64,000 nucleotides of DNA, from NCBI GenBank assembly GCA_946414025.1, contig CAMKMX010000010.1:1-64000 (forward strand), written 5' to 3'. This document shows positions 17,412-26,812 of the stretch, piece after piece. Origin of the DNA: an uncultured Fibrobacter sp. (GTDB lineage: Bacteria > Fibrobacterota > Fibrobacteria > Fibrobacterales > Fibrobacteraceae). The translations under genes and the position numbers were made by a program. Within the stretch, counting starts at the first letter, position 1. Every line of letters begins with the position of its first letter. The notes beneath the pieces were generated by a model, which saw only the letters and a list, made by a program, of their open reading frames with translations, was not told the origin of the DNA and made no database searches.

Positions 17412-18488
17412 TTACCCGCGGGCAAGCATCTCCATCAGTTCCTTGTCCAGGCGTTCCGGGTTGTTGTACTGCGCAAGGTTGTTGTGCAGCGACTCGCCCT
17501 TCGATACCAGGCCAAAGTCAAGGTTCTTGTAGTTCCAGTAGCTAAAGCCCACGTCGGCTTCACGCAGAATGTCAAGGAAATCCCGCATCCAGGCAAGCTG
17601 GTACTGACGGGGTACCTGCACGTACACTCCGAATTCGTTGCAGCTGACCGGCAGGTCGTACTTGGCACGGAAATCCAGGGCGTTCTGGATGCTCGCCTGC
17701 AAGCGGGCCTTGTCCCACTTGCCGTATTCCACGTTCAGGCGCGTGGTGGCGTCTGCTTCGGGAGCGGCATAGTCGCCCGGCCAAGGGCGTTCAATGTGGA
17801 AGAACGGGTCCTGGATCCAGGCAGCCCCCTGGTGGGTGAACGTCACCGGAGTGTAGGTGTGGAAACTGTAAATGGCGTTGTCGTCGTCCATGGGAGTCAA
17901 GAACTCGAATTCCTTGGCGCTGTTCCACTTGTTGCTGCCCACCACGATGGTGTTCTTGGGAGCGTGCTTGCGGATAGCCCAGAAGATTTCGTCTTTCACC
18001 TTGTCCCATACCTTGGAATCACTTCCGGCGGGTTCGTTCAAAAGTTCCATCATTACACGGCTCTCGCCGCTGTAGCGTTCGGCCATGTAGGCCCAGATGT
18101 CGCAGGTCTTTTTACGGGCGGCAGGGTCTGCAAAGAAGGCCTGTTCCGTAGAGCATCCCAGGTGAAAGTCATGACCGGGGCACTTGTGCAGGTCTAAAAT
18201 CACGTCCAGGTCTGCGGCCTGGATCTCTTTGAGGGCCTTGTCCAAAAGGCCGAACACTTCTTCGTTCGGCTTGCTGGCGTCGTCGGTCTCGAACAGGTTG
18301 AAGTAGTCCACCGGCAGGCGCACGTGGTTGAACCCCGCCTCGCGGATGCGCTTGAAGTCTTCCACCCCGAGGAAAGTCTTGATGTGGGGCACGAGCCCCG
18401 GAAAACCTACAGGGTCCTTTTCTTCGATACAGTCCACTTGACTGAACCAGCCACCCAAATTCACTCCCCGTAGCCTTTCTTTTTTCAT
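17412..18488 (-). CDS. Glycoside hydrolase family 5 (cellulase-like), no signal peptide
   Basis: A 358-residue (beta/alpha)8-barrel enzyme. N-terminal RGVNLGGWF and FNHVRLPVDY are GH5 hallmarks. The acid/base Glu is in ELLNEP and the probable nucleophile Glu in CNEFGVY near residue 290; YSFHTYTP lies between them. The N-terminus (MKKERLRGVNLGG) has no hydrophobic segment, so it should be cytosolic or exported by another route. It probably cuts beta-glucans or imported cellodextrins. It lies between a small protein and the CoA-transferase, all on the minus strand. Confidence 0.9.
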   Translation of the reverse strand: MKKERLRGVNLGGWFSQVDCIEEKDPVGFPGLVPHIKTFLGVEDFKRIREAGFNHVRLPVDYFNLFETDDASKPNEEVFGLLDKALKEIQAADLDVILDLHKCPGHDFHLGCSTEQAFFADPAARKKTCDIWAYMAERYSGESRVMMELLNEPAGSDSKVWDKVKDEIFWAIRKHAPKNTIVVGSNKWNSAKEFEFLTPMDDDNAIYSFHTYTPVTFTHQGAAWIQDPFFHIERPWPGDYAAPEADATTRLNVEYGKWDKARLQASIQNALDFRAKYDLPVSCNEFGVYVQVPRQYQLAWMRDFLDILREADVGFSYWNYKNLDFGLVSKGESLHNNLAQYNNPERLDKELMEMLARG

Positions 18489-18531
18489 CTTTTGCTCTGT
18501 TGGTTATGCCGCCGGAATTGACGGCGTAAAG

Positions 18532-18843
18532 TTATTCGTTGACGATGTTCAGGTCTTCGTCGGCGATGTTCAGGTCTTCGTCGGCGATGTTCAGGTCCTG
18601 GACCACTTCCAGGTCGTCGGGCAGGTTGTAAAAGTCAACCACCAGTCCCACCTTCTTGTCTTCGTCCTTCTGCTTGTCGAACTGGACCACATCGTAAATC
18701 TTCATCTTGATCACGGTTTCGCCCGTCACGGGGATTTCCATGGTCATGCCCTTGCTGATGGGCCCTTCGATAATCTTGCCCTTGAACACGAGACTGGTCT
18801 TGTCTTCGCCTAGGGACGTCTTTTTCACGTGAAATACAGCCAT
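18532..18843 (-). CDS. Small acidic protein with C-terminal heptapeptide repeats
   Basis: 103 residues. The N-terminal 75 residues look like a small beta-rich domain (FKGKIIEGPISKGMTMEIPV, MKIYDVVQFDKQKDE) reminiscent of the beta-barrel in translation-factor domain 2, but no family was recognised. The end is three copies of DLNIADE (last DLNIVNE), encoded by near-identical 21-bp DNA repeats (about 18535-18600). AAGGA lies before the ATG. It lies 43 bp upstream of the GH5 gene and may be co-transcribed. Confidence 0.65.
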   Translation of the reverse strand: MAVFHVKKTSLGEDKTSLVFKGKIIEGPISKGMTMEIPVTGETVIKMKIYDVVQFDKQKDEDKKVGLVVDFYNLPDDLEVVQDLNIADEDLNIADEDLNIVNE

Positions 18844-18926
18844 TATTCCTTAGCCAATATCTTTTATTTTTCGGTTAATTGTTTTGCGGCCTACAAAATG
18901 CCACCGCCAAAAGTTAATTTTTTTCC

Positions 18927-19745
18927 ATGGATTTATTGGTGGGTCGAATTCCTTTTTTGGTCTGTGCGCCGTTCTTTCACGGCTTTTTGGGCCGTGAGCA
19001 GGAATTCCCCCGTGTGCGCTTTGTAGATGGTCCGCCCAGCGTGCACAGCAGGGGGCTTAGGGAGGGCGCGATTCATTTGTCCCCAGCCTCTTCGATCACC
19101 TTTGCCCAGAAACCGGGCGCCTTTGTCTTGTCGCCCAGGCTTTGTACCTCTTGCTCCTTCGAGGTCCGTTCCGTAAAGCTTTTTTCCAGGTTCCCCATCG
19201 AGGACCTTGACGGCAAGACGGTGCGGCTTACCTCCCAGAGCCAGGCCTCGGTGGCCCTGCTGAAGATTCTGCTTTCGGAACGATTCCGGGTGCGTGCCGA
19301 ATATACCGGCGGCCTTGCCGCCGAAGCCACCGACGACGCCTGTCTGCTTATCGGGGACTTGGCCCTGGAAGAAGCGGAACGCCATCGGTTCCCTTACAGC
19401 TACGACCTAGGGACCCTGTGGCAGGACTGGCAGGGCATGCCTTTTGTATTTGGGGCGTGGATTATCGAGAAGTCGGCTTTAAAGCCGGAGCTTCGGCCAA
19501 TTCTGGAGCAATACTTACAAGAAACGGAAAAAAGCGTAGAGTCTTTCCGAGCCGACCCCGCTGCCGCCCTTGCCCGCTGGATTTCCAGATTTCCTGCAAA
19601 TCTGGAAATGAATAAACTTTTGGATTACTATAAAATTATAGATTATCATTTTACAGACGAACGAAAAAAATCCCTGGAGTGCTTTTTCGGGTATGCCGCA
19701 AAACTTGGCCTGGTCGAAAAGTCGCCTGCCTTGGAATTTTTATAG
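18927..19745 (+). CDS. mqnA: Chorismate dehydratase, futalosine menaquinone pathway
   Basis: A 272-residue protein with the periplasmic-binding-protein-like fold of MqnA, the first enzyme of the futalosine route to menaquinone. Family features: short N-terminal strand GRIPFLVCAPFF, GAIHLSPASSITFAQ (usually GxxDxSPxSS), LTSQSQASVALLKILL and LLIGDLALE. Family members are about 270-290 residues. Menaquinone would serve fumarate reduction to succinate. It starts divergent to the small acidic protein and lies 9 bp before the response-regulator gene. Confidence 0.85.
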   Translation: MDLLVGRIPFLVCAPFFHGFLGREQEFPRVRFVDGPPSVHSRGLREGAIHLSPASSITFAQKPGAFVLSPRLCTSCSFEVRSVKLFSRFPIEDLDGKTVRLTSQSQASVALLKILLSERFRVRAEYTGGLAAEATDDACLLIGDLALEEAERHRFPYSYDLGTLWQDWQGMPFVFGAWIIEKSALKPELRPILEQYLQETEKSVESFRADPAAALARWISRFPANLEMNKLLDYYKIIDYHFTDERKKSLECFFGYAAKLGLVEKSPALEFL

Positions 19746-19754
19746 GGGAGTACA

Positions 19755-20621
19755 ATGATCGAAGAAAAAATCCTTATTGTAGATGATAGTGCCGAAATCC
19801 TGAAAAAGAACTGGGAACTGTTGACCCAGGTGGGCTACAAGGTGATATCCGCCACCTCCGGCGAAGAGGCTTTAGCCCTTCTGGAAAAGGACACCTTCGA
19901 CCTGGTGCTCCTGGACATCAATATGCCGAGCCTGAACGGCTACGAGGTGTGCTTGCGTATTCGTGAGGGGCATGCTCTGGATGACCTGCCCATCATTTTC
20001 CTTACCAGCCGCGAAGACCCGGACAGCATTACCAAGGGGTTTCATGCAGGAGCTTCTGACTTTGTGGGCAAGCATTCTCCTACTGAAATTCTGCTGGCTC
20101 GCATCAACGTGCATATCCGGCTTTGCCGCACCCTCAAGTACCTGCGCGACATTTCCCTCACCGACGACTTGACCCAGAGTTACAACCGCAGACACGCCAT
20201 TTACACCCTGCGTGAGTGGTTCTCCCGCAGCAAGCGCTATGGTACGCATTTCTCCATGGTTTATTTTGACCTGAACGGTCTCAAGGCGGTAAACGACAAG
20301 TTCGGACACCAGGCGGGGGATTTGTTGCTCCGGGCCGTGGTCAAGGCCTGCAAGGACCTGCTTCGCGAATCCGACGTGCTGTTCCGTATGGGCGGCGACG
20401 AATTCATGGTGCTTTGCCCCGATACCGACAGGGCGGGAGCTTTAATTTGTGCAGAACGCATGCAAAAGGCGGTGGGCGACATCACCATCGTAGACCAGAA
20501 GGTCTCCTTTGCCTACGGCATCGCCTATTCCGGCGAGGTCTATAAGGACATGGACGAGATGCTCCACAGCGCCGACGCCTCCATGTACGAGTGCAAAAAG
20601 AAGATGCACGCCGGACGGTAA
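19755..20621 (+). CDS. Response regulator with GGDEF diguanylate cyclase domain
   Basis: 288 residues. A receiver domain (1-120) has the acidic pair in VDDS, phospho-acceptor Asp in LLDINMP and FLTSRED. After a linker, a GGDEF domain (about 130-285) carries the intact RMGGDEF active-site motif. It should make cyclic-di-GMP when phosphorylated, as in PleD/WspR-type regulators. No histidine kinase is nearby. A GGGGAG site lies before the ATG, and mqnA ends 9 bp upstream. Confidence 0.93.
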   Translation: MIEEKILIVDDSAEILKKNWELLTQVGYKVISATSGEEALALLEKDTFDLVLLDINMPSLNGYEVCLRIREGHALDDLPIIFLTSREDPDSITKGFHAGASDFVGKHSPTEILLARINVHIRLCRTLKYLRDISLTDDLTQSYNRRHAIYTLREWFSRSKRYGTHFSMVYFDLNGLKAVNDKFGHQAGDLLLRAVVKACKDLLRESDVLFRMGGDEFMVLCPDTDRAGALICAERMQKAVGDITIVDQKVSFAYGIAYSGEVYKDMDEMLHSADASMYECKKKMHAGR

Positions 20622-20631
20622 CCCCTTCCCT

Positions 20632-20772
20632 CGTCATCCTCGCCCATTCGGCCTTGCTTGCTTCGGCTTTGCTCAGCACAAGCAGGGGCAGGCTCCGGCG
20701 AGGATCTGCTTGCTATACTCCAGCGGATGTTCGCCTTGGTTCGACTTCGCTCACCACAGGTCGCGAACATGA
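20632..20772. repeat. Composite hairpin repeat, inverted copy with two loop inserts
   Basis: This is the reverse-complement orientation of the element at 13931. Stem GTCATCCTCGC/GCGAGGAT encloses a roughly 55-nt insert (CCATTCGG...GGCAGGCTCCGG). After the CAGCGGAT joint, stem GATGTTCGC/GCGAACAT encloses the TTGGTTCGACTTCGCTCACC insert also seen at 15793. After it, 20773-20937 is AT-rich and should hold the promoter of the lipoprotein cluster. Confidence 0.65.
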
Positions 20773-20937
20773 CAAACGACTTAAAATTGTAAAAATAATT
20801 TTACGCAACATCTCAAAGATGTGATTCCGGGCAATTTTTCGGCGTTTCCTACAAAAAACTTACTTTTTCTGGGACTTTTTTCCTACATTTCCGACCATAG
20901 GAACAAGGACTCCCTAGTCCAAAACAAGGAGAACAAT

Positions 20938-22839
20938 ATGAAGAAACGGCTCCTGGCCATGAGCCTTGCCGCGGGATTTACGGTCCTTATGACCGCTTGC
21001 GGTGACGAGACGACCAATACGGACATCATAAAGGCAGAAACCTTTGCTACGGAAGACTCCCTGCCGGACTGTAACAAGGCCTTTGCAGGCAAGTTTGCGA
21101 CGGTTGCCGACAAGAAGCAGATTTTGATTTGTGCCCAGGACGGGAGCAGCTTTGACTGGCTTCCTGTGGCAGCTTCTGTTCAGTCCGCCACCGATAGTTC
21201 GAGCAAAAAGACCGAGGGTTGCACCGCCAAGGCCCTTGAAGACGGCAGTGGTGTCGAGGTCCTCTGCAACGGCAAGTCCGTGGCTGTGGTCAAGAACGGC
21301 GCCAAGGGCGAACAGGGCCAGAAGGGAGCCGCCGGCGACGACGGCGACGACGGCAAGAAGGGTTCCGATGGTACAAAGGGTGCTCCCGGCAAGGACTTCA
21401 AGCTGGATTCCTCCTACTGCTCTGCCATGGACTACGGCTACGGCATCGTCATCTACGATTGTAACGGGCGTATATACCCCGTGAATGTGTCAGGTGAGGG
21501 GTCTGCCTATACCCAGCCTTGGATGGCGATATCGATGAATGAGTACTTTTACGATAAATGGGATAACGATATAGGTTATTTTGAGGGCGTTCATCTGGAA
21601 AGTGCGGCCGCTGGCACAAGCCAGGGAAAGATTGCCCGCTGGGAAGGGGACGATTCTTGGGATTACACCATGTCATATGAGACGTTTGCAAGGAACTTTG
21701 CCATTGGGGGCAAGGCGACGCTGACCGTGAGTCAGGAGGCTACGCAGTACGCCGGTGCCGAGTTGGAACCCCTGGTTGGTGCGGCCCTGGAGTTCTATGA
21801 TTCAGAAAGGTTGTTTGACTGGCGCGGTATTTGCCTGGCCTACACCGCCACGGATTCTATGCAGATTGTTGTCCGCAATTCTGAAGGCCGGATTGCCCGT
21901 GCGTCTCTCGCCCCTGCTGCAGACAACACCGTGGCCGACATCCTTGCCACCGAGTTTGTTCCCGACAGCGAAAGTGTTGATTTGGGCGACATCATGAACG
22001 ATGCCGAGTACATCTACGTCAAGGCGGTGGGTAGCCTTGAGGCAGGCACCTATGAGAATACCTTCGCTATCTATGAATTTGGCGCCTATGGCCAGTGCTC
22101 TAATGAAGTTACCGGTTTGGGTATCAAGGCCGCTATCCAGGGAGCTAAGGGCGAGGCAACGCCTGACTTGGAAGATGGTCGAATTGACCCGACAGACCCG
22201 GAAATCTATAAGACGGTGAAAATCGGCAACCAGGTCTGGATGGCCGAGAACCTGCGGATACCTTACCCGTATCTTGCATATGATGGCGATGACGACCCGG
22301 ATACTGGCGATCTCATGGCGCTATGCCCCAGCGACCCCGATGAGCTGGCCGCCAAGGGCTGTCTCTATACCTGGGCTGCCGCTATGGATAGCGCTGCACA
22401 GCTCAGTGGCAAGACTAGTACGGATCCGGGCTACAATGTGTGTGGTTCTGGCGTGAGTTGCACCGCCGAGGCCCCCGTGCAGGGCATCTGCCCCAACGGC
22501 TGGCACCTGCCCAGTAAGGATGAAATCGATACGCTGTTGAACATTGCCTCTTATGGCGGTGAATACGAGCAAATGAGATTTTTGGCCTTGGCTGGGGATA
22601 CGGCGAATGGCCTCAATTGGCTTGGGTTCTCATCCATTGCGACGGGTATCTGGAACGCCGGTGCTTCTCAAATCGAATTTACTGGAATCTCCTATTTTAG
22701 GCTTTCTAGCCAGACAGGAACCTTTCCGATGTTTATGCTGATAAGTACGGATGATGGAGAGGTTTCAGTCAACGAATCCGGCTGGGGTGCTGAAAATATG
22801 ATGTCTGTCCGTTGCATCAAGGACCAGGTTGAGGAATAA
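20938..22839 (+). CDS. FISUMP-domain lipoprotein with collagen-like segment (1 of 3)
   Basis: 633 residues. The start is the ATG after AAGGAG that opens a lipoprotein signal (lipobox LMTAC). A Cys-containing N-terminal domain is followed by Gly-X-Y triplets (GEQGQKGAAGDDGDDG, about 120-150), a middle beta-rich domain, and a C-terminal Fibrobacter paralogous domain. The latter runs from KIGNQVWMAENLR through ICPNGWHLPSKDEIDTLL to SVRCIKD. The domain family is expanded in Fibrobacter and its function is not established. It probably sits on the cell surface. First of three tandem paralogues. Confidence 0.85.
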   Translation: MKKRLLAMSLAAGFTVLMTACGDETTNTDIIKAETFATEDSLPDCNKAFAGKFATVADKKQILICAQDGSSFDWLPVAASVQSATDSSSKKTEGCTAKALEDGSGVEVLCNGKSVAVVKNGAKGEQGQKGAAGDDGDDGKKGSDGTKGAPGKDFKLDSSYCSAMDYGYGIVIYDCNGRIYPVNVSGEGSAYTQPWMAISMNEYFYDKWDNDIGYFEGVHLESAAAGTSQGKIARWEGDDSWDYTMSYETFARNFAIGGKATLTVSQEATQYAGAELEPLVGAALEFYDSERLFDWRGICLAYTATDSMQIVVRNSEGRIARASLAPAADNTVADILATEFVPDSESVDLGDIMNDAEYIYVKAVGSLEAGTYENTFAIYEFGAYGQCSNEVTGLGIKAAIQGAKGEATPDLEDGRIDPTDPEIYKTVKIGNQVWMAENLRIPYPYLAYDGDDDPDTGDLMALCPSDPDELAAKGCLYTWAAAMDSAAQLSGKTSTDPGYNVCGSGVSCTAEAPVQGICPNGWHLPSKDEIDTLLNIASYGGEYEQMRFLALAGDTANGLNWLGFSSIATGIWNAGASQIEFTGISYFRLSSQTGTFPMFMLISTDDGEVSVNESGWGAENMMSVRCIKDQVEE

Positions 22840-22852
22840 GGAGGGCTAAACA

Positions 22853-24781
22853 ATGAAAAAGTTTACTATGAAAAATCCTATTATGTCATCCTGGAGCAAG
22901 CGTAGCGCTGCGATAGGATCTATGTTGGCCCTTGCCTTCCTCTTCGGCGCTTGCGGTGATGATGTTACCAACGACAGCGTGGTCAAGGCAGAATCCTTCG
23001 CCGATAAGGCCGACCTGCCCAGCTGTAGCGAAAAGTACGAGGGCATGTTTGCCACAATCCCCTCTAAGGGCGATATCTATTTCTGCACACAGAAAAAGTG
23101 GCAGCTTGTTGTGAGTGGAACGTCCGCCGACGGCAAGGGTGCTGAGGTGGAAATGTCTACCTGTTCTACCGTCGAGCTTGCCGACAAGAGCGGCTTCAAG
23201 GTGGTCTGCGGCGGCGATTCTGTGGCGGTAGTCAAGAACGGCGCCAAGGGTGAAGCCGGCGACAAGGGCGATGACGGTACTCCCGGTAACAAGGGTAAGG
23301 ATGGCGAATCCGGCCCTAAGGGTGTAGATGGCAAGGACCTCACCTTGGATTCGAGCCTTTGCGTAACCCGGTATTATGGCTATGATGTGATTATCTTCGA
23401 GTGTGGTGATTCTACCTACTCGGTGAACATTCAGAATTATAGCAGCTATAAGATTGAAACGTGGTATTCGGCTAAGATAGAGGATCACCATGTGTATGAC
23501 GTAGATGGCAATGATATGATAAACATATACGTGGATGCTCACGAAAGTGGATCCGCCGACAAGGGTAATGGCTCTCTGGTTCGCTGGCTGGGAGATGAAG
23601 CCTGGAAGTCTCCTATGTCAAAGTACTATGGTATTGATGGCCTGGTGAAGAATGAAGCCATCGCGGGCAAGGCCACTATGGTGGTCGAGGCGAATGCAAC
23701 GCCCAATGATACGCTGGGTATCGAACCCTTCGTTGGGCTTTATTTGGAAATGCAGAACGCTCCGTTTGCGGCCGAAATGGGTGGGCTTTGTTTCACCTAC
23801 ACATCCGAGAATGCTATGGATGTCATAGTCTGGGCGGCCAAGGACTCTATGGCGCGTGTAACTCTTGCCCCCGCTACCGAAAAGACCACGGTGGACATTA
23901 TGGCAAGCCAGTTTGTTCCCGATGCCGATACTGTCAGTCTTGATGAAATCATGAAGCAGGCTTGGGCTGTCTATGTCATTCTTGCGGGTGGCCTTGAGGC
24001 CGGTACCTATGAGAACAACTTTGCCTTCTATGAGATTGGTGGTTTTGGTGGCTGCGGTGTCGAGCGCGAAACTATAGCCGAGGTCAAGGCCAAGATTCAG
24101 GAAGCCAAGGGCGAAGCGACGCCGGACCTTGTGGATAACCGTGGTGTTACTAATACCTACAAGACGGTAAAAATCGGCAACCAGGTGTGGATGGCCGAAA
24201 ACTTGCGGATACCTTACCCATACCGTGCTTACGATGGCGATGATGACCCGAGTACTGGCCCTCTTATGGCGTACTGCCCTACAGACCCCGATGAACTAGC
24301 CACCAAGGGCTGCCTCTATACCTGGGCTGCCGCTATGGACAGTGCCGGAAGACTCAATGGAAAGACTAGTACGGATCCCGGTTACAATGAGTGTGGTAAA
24401 GGTCTGGCCTGCACTGCTGAAGCCCCTGTACAGGGCATCTGCCCCAACGGCTGGCACCTGCCCAGCAATGACGAAATCGATACGTTGCTAAGCATCGCCT
24501 CTTATGGTGGGGAGTACCCGATTATGGCGGAAATTTTGGCCTTGACCGGGGATACTGCGAATGGACTCAACTGGCTCGGATTCTCGGGGAACGGCAGGGG
24601 GTACACGTATAACTTTACGGATATAGCTGACACTACCTACCTCTACTTGTGGTCTAGTGAAGACTATTCTTCTAGTTTTTATGCATGGACATTAGTTATG
24701 AGCGCCTATGCTAATACAAGTAATTATGAAAAGAGCACTGGTCGTTCTGTCCGTTGCATCCAGGATCAGGTCGAGGAATAA
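22853..24781 (+). CDS. FISUMP-domain lipoprotein with collagen-like segment (2 of 3)
   Basis: 642 residues with the same plan as its upstream neighbour. Signal peptide with lipobox LFGAC, short Cys-containing domain, Gly-X-Y run (GEAGDKGDDGTPGNKGKDG), beta-rich middle part with EPFVGLYLE, and C-terminal FISUMP domain (WMAENLR, GICPNGWHLPS, SVRCIQD). It starts 13 bp after the first gene, with an AAGGAGGG site. Its first 25 codons are nearly identical to the next gene's, which points to recent duplication. It is probably surface-exposed. Confidence 0.85.
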   Translation: MKKFTMKNPIMSSWSKRSAAIGSMLALAFLFGACGDDVTNDSVVKAESFADKADLPSCSEKYEGMFATIPSKGDIYFCTQKKWQLVVSGTSADGKGAEVEMSTCSTVELADKSGFKVVCGGDSVAVVKNGAKGEAGDKGDDGTPGNKGKDGESGPKGVDGKDLTLDSSLCVTRYYGYDVIIFECGDSTYSVNIQNYSSYKIETWYSAKIEDHHVYDVDGNDMINIYVDAHESGSADKGNGSLVRWLGDEAWKSPMSKYYGIDGLVKNEAIAGKATMVVEANATPNDTLGIEPFVGLYLEMQNAPFAAEMGGLCFTYTSENAMDVIVWAAKDSMARVTLAPATEKTTVDIMASQFVPDADTVSLDEIMKQAWAVYVILAGGLEAGTYENNFAFYEIGGFGGCGVERETIAEVKAKIQEAKGEATPDLVDNRGVTNTYKTVKIGNQVWMAENLRIPYPYRAYDGDDDPSTGPLMAYCPTDPDELATKGCLYTWAAAMDSAGRLNGKTSTDPGYNECGKGLACTAEAPVQGICPNGWHLPSNDEIDTLLSIASYGGEYPIMAEILALTGDTANGLNWLGFSGNGRGYTYNFTDIADTTYLYLWSSEDYSSSFYAWTLVMSAYANTSNYEKSTGRSVRCIQDQVEE

Positions 24782-24794
24782 GGAGGGCTAAACA

Positions 24795-26621
24795 ATGAAA
24801 CAGTTTACTATGAAAAATCCTATGTCATCCTGGAGCAAGTGTAGCGCTGCGATAGGATCTATGTTGGTCCTTGCTTTCTTCGCTGCTTGCGGCGACGACG
24901 TCACCGACAATGACCCGGTAACCACCCAGGGCTACGAAAGCGAAGAGGCTTTCCCCAAGTGCGATGCCGATTACGAGGGCTATTTTGCCACCCTGCTTTC
25001 TAGCCAGGATGTCTATATATGCACAGCCAAGAACTGGGTGAACATCAGCAAGGCTGGCAGCAATGCGGGCACCTCTAGCAAGACCAGCTGCACAGCCGAA
25101 GAACTCTCTGACGGTACAGGCGTTGAAATCACCTGCAACGGCAAAAAGAGCGTGCTGCAGTACGGCAAGCAGGGCGCCCAGGGTGACCCCGGCAAGGCCG
25201 GTTCCAATGCCGAAAACGGCAAGGCGGGTGAACCAGGTGGCAAGGGTAAGGATGGCGATGACGCTGTACCCGATGCGGATCGCTGCTTTGTCAAGTACGA
25301 GGCGGGTGACGTGGTGCTCTTCGAGTGCGGCGACTCCACCTACGTGCGGAGTATGGGCAATAAAACAACAGACCCGGGTTTAACGTTCGATGTTTGGAAT
25401 ACTCTGTACGTTAATAGAAGCTATTATCCGTCGTGGAATGGCTACTATCCGCGGACGTTGTACAATGACGTCTTTGATACCAGAGCTTCTGGAAGTCTTG
25501 TTCGTTGGGAAGGCGACGATGAGTGGAACAAGGCTGGGACAACCCTTGGTCAAAAGGAAATCTATAAAAACCTCGCCTTTGCGGGTACGGCTAAGGTAAC
25601 TATTAGCGAGGCGATTGAGGTGACTGCAGATAGCTACCGTCCCTTTGTAGGGATAGAATTCCGCGTTAAGCCTGGCACGAACATTGCTGATGTTGCAAGG
25701 AGTGGCGGATTCTGCCTCACCTATTCTTCGGATAGCGCTATGGCGTTGCTGTTGAAGGGCGATTCCGGCTACGTCAAGGCGGAAATTCCCGCTACAGAAA
25801 ATGGTGCGGAAGCCGTCATGGACATTTCTATCGATGACTTTGAACCCGTTACCGACAGCGTGAACGTATCTGCGGTCATGGGGTCGATGAATGCTATCTA
25901 TGTCGAGGCTGTAGGAGGCGAGGCCCAGGGTGAGTACAGCAATAAGTTTGCCGTACACCAGTTCGGCTCTTATGGCGGTTGCAACAGTAACACGTTCAGC
26001 ACCAATGCCTGGGTGACGCACGTTAACTCCGTATGCACCCCAGGTGAACCTCTGGTAGATAAACGTGGCCCTGGTGACTCCGTCGTCTATAAGACGGCCA
26101 CTATCGGGAACTTGGTCTGGATGGCAGAGAACCTGCGCTTTGAAACTGAAGATAGTGAGTGCTATTATGCAGGTGATGATGCTAACTGCACTCTTTATGG
26201 AAGGAAGTATAATGGTGCCGATGCGGACACCGCCTGCCCTGCTGGGTGGCGCCTGCCGTCCATATCGGAATGGGGCAGTATGGTAAAGACTGTCATGCAG
26301 GGGTCCAACTCCGATGGCAGTATGTATAAAGGCTTTGCAACCACGCTGGCCTTCAGCTCCGAAAATTCACAATATGGGGGAAAGAATTTGTCTGGCCTGA
26401 ATATTGAAAGTCCAGTGGACACAATGTATAATTATTATAGAAGCTCGACGGATTCCTTGGTTAATGGCACAAAGAGGGTCCTGACCTTTTATTATAGGCG
26501 CAATTCATCTGGTGATTATATCTCAGGTGACAGTCCAGTCTTGCTGGATGAAAACTACAGGGGCTATTGGATTAACTGGACTAGTAAATACAGGGTCCGT
26601 TGCGTAAAGGACGCCGAGTAG
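24795..26621 (+). CDS. FISUMP-domain lipoprotein with collagen-like segment (3 of 3)
   Basis: 608 residues. Lipobox FFAAC and collagen-like stretch GAQGDPGKAGSNAENGKAG, interrupted more than in the paralogues. The C-terminal domain is a shorter FISUMP form (TIGNLVWMAENLRF, CPAGWRLPSISEWGSM, YRVRCVKD). The 13-bp spacer and ribosome-binding site are the same as before the second paralogue. Last gene of the cluster; a terminator follows at 26653. Confidence 0.85.
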   Translation: MKQFTMKNPMSSWSKCSAAIGSMLVLAFFAACGDDVTDNDPVTTQGYESEEAFPKCDADYEGYFATLLSSQDVYICTAKNWVNISKAGSNAGTSSKTSCTAEELSDGTGVEITCNGKKSVLQYGKQGAQGDPGKAGSNAENGKAGEPGGKGKDGDDAVPDADRCFVKYEAGDVVLFECGDSTYVRSMGNKTTDPGLTFDVWNTLYVNRSYYPSWNGYYPRTLYNDVFDTRASGSLVRWEGDDEWNKAGTTLGQKEIYKNLAFAGTAKVTISEAIEVTADSYRPFVGIEFRVKPGTNIADVARSGGFCLTYSSDSAMALLLKGDSGYVKAEIPATENGAEAVMDISIDDFEPVTDSVNVSAVMGSMNAIYVEAVGGEAQGEYSNKFAVHQFGSYGGCNSNTFSTNAWVTHVNSVCTPGEPLVDKRGPGDSVVYKTATIGNLVWMAENLRFETEDSECYYAGDDANCTLYGRKYNGADADTACPAGWRLPSISEWGSMVKTVMQGSNSDGSMYKGFATTLAFSSENSQYGGKNLSGLNIESPVDTMYNYYRSSTDSLVNGTKRVLTFYYRRNSSGDYISGDSPVLLDENYRGYWINWTSKYRVRCVKDAE

Positions 26622-26652
26622 CGGACAATATTGAGCAATTGTCAAAAAATCA

Positions 26653-26681
26653 AAGAGGCCGTTTTCAAGGCCTCTTTTTGT
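26653..26681 (+). terminator. Rho-independent terminator of the FISUMP cluster
   Basis: Stem AAGAGGCC/GGCCTCTT with loop GTTTTCAA is followed by a T run. It lies 32 bp after the third lipoprotein gene. The remaining gap to 26812 holds only a short CCGCTG/CAGCGG hairpin and no gene. Confidence 0.85.
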
Positions 26682-26812
26682 ATATTATCCCTCAGATTAG
26701 CGTTAATCCCGCTGACAGCGGATTCGTTCTGGGCGGGCCGTTTAACGCTCTGCTTGCCGCCCTCTGCCCTTTGTTAGCCATGACAAGCCGGCAATTCGCG
26801 AGACAGTTCGCC

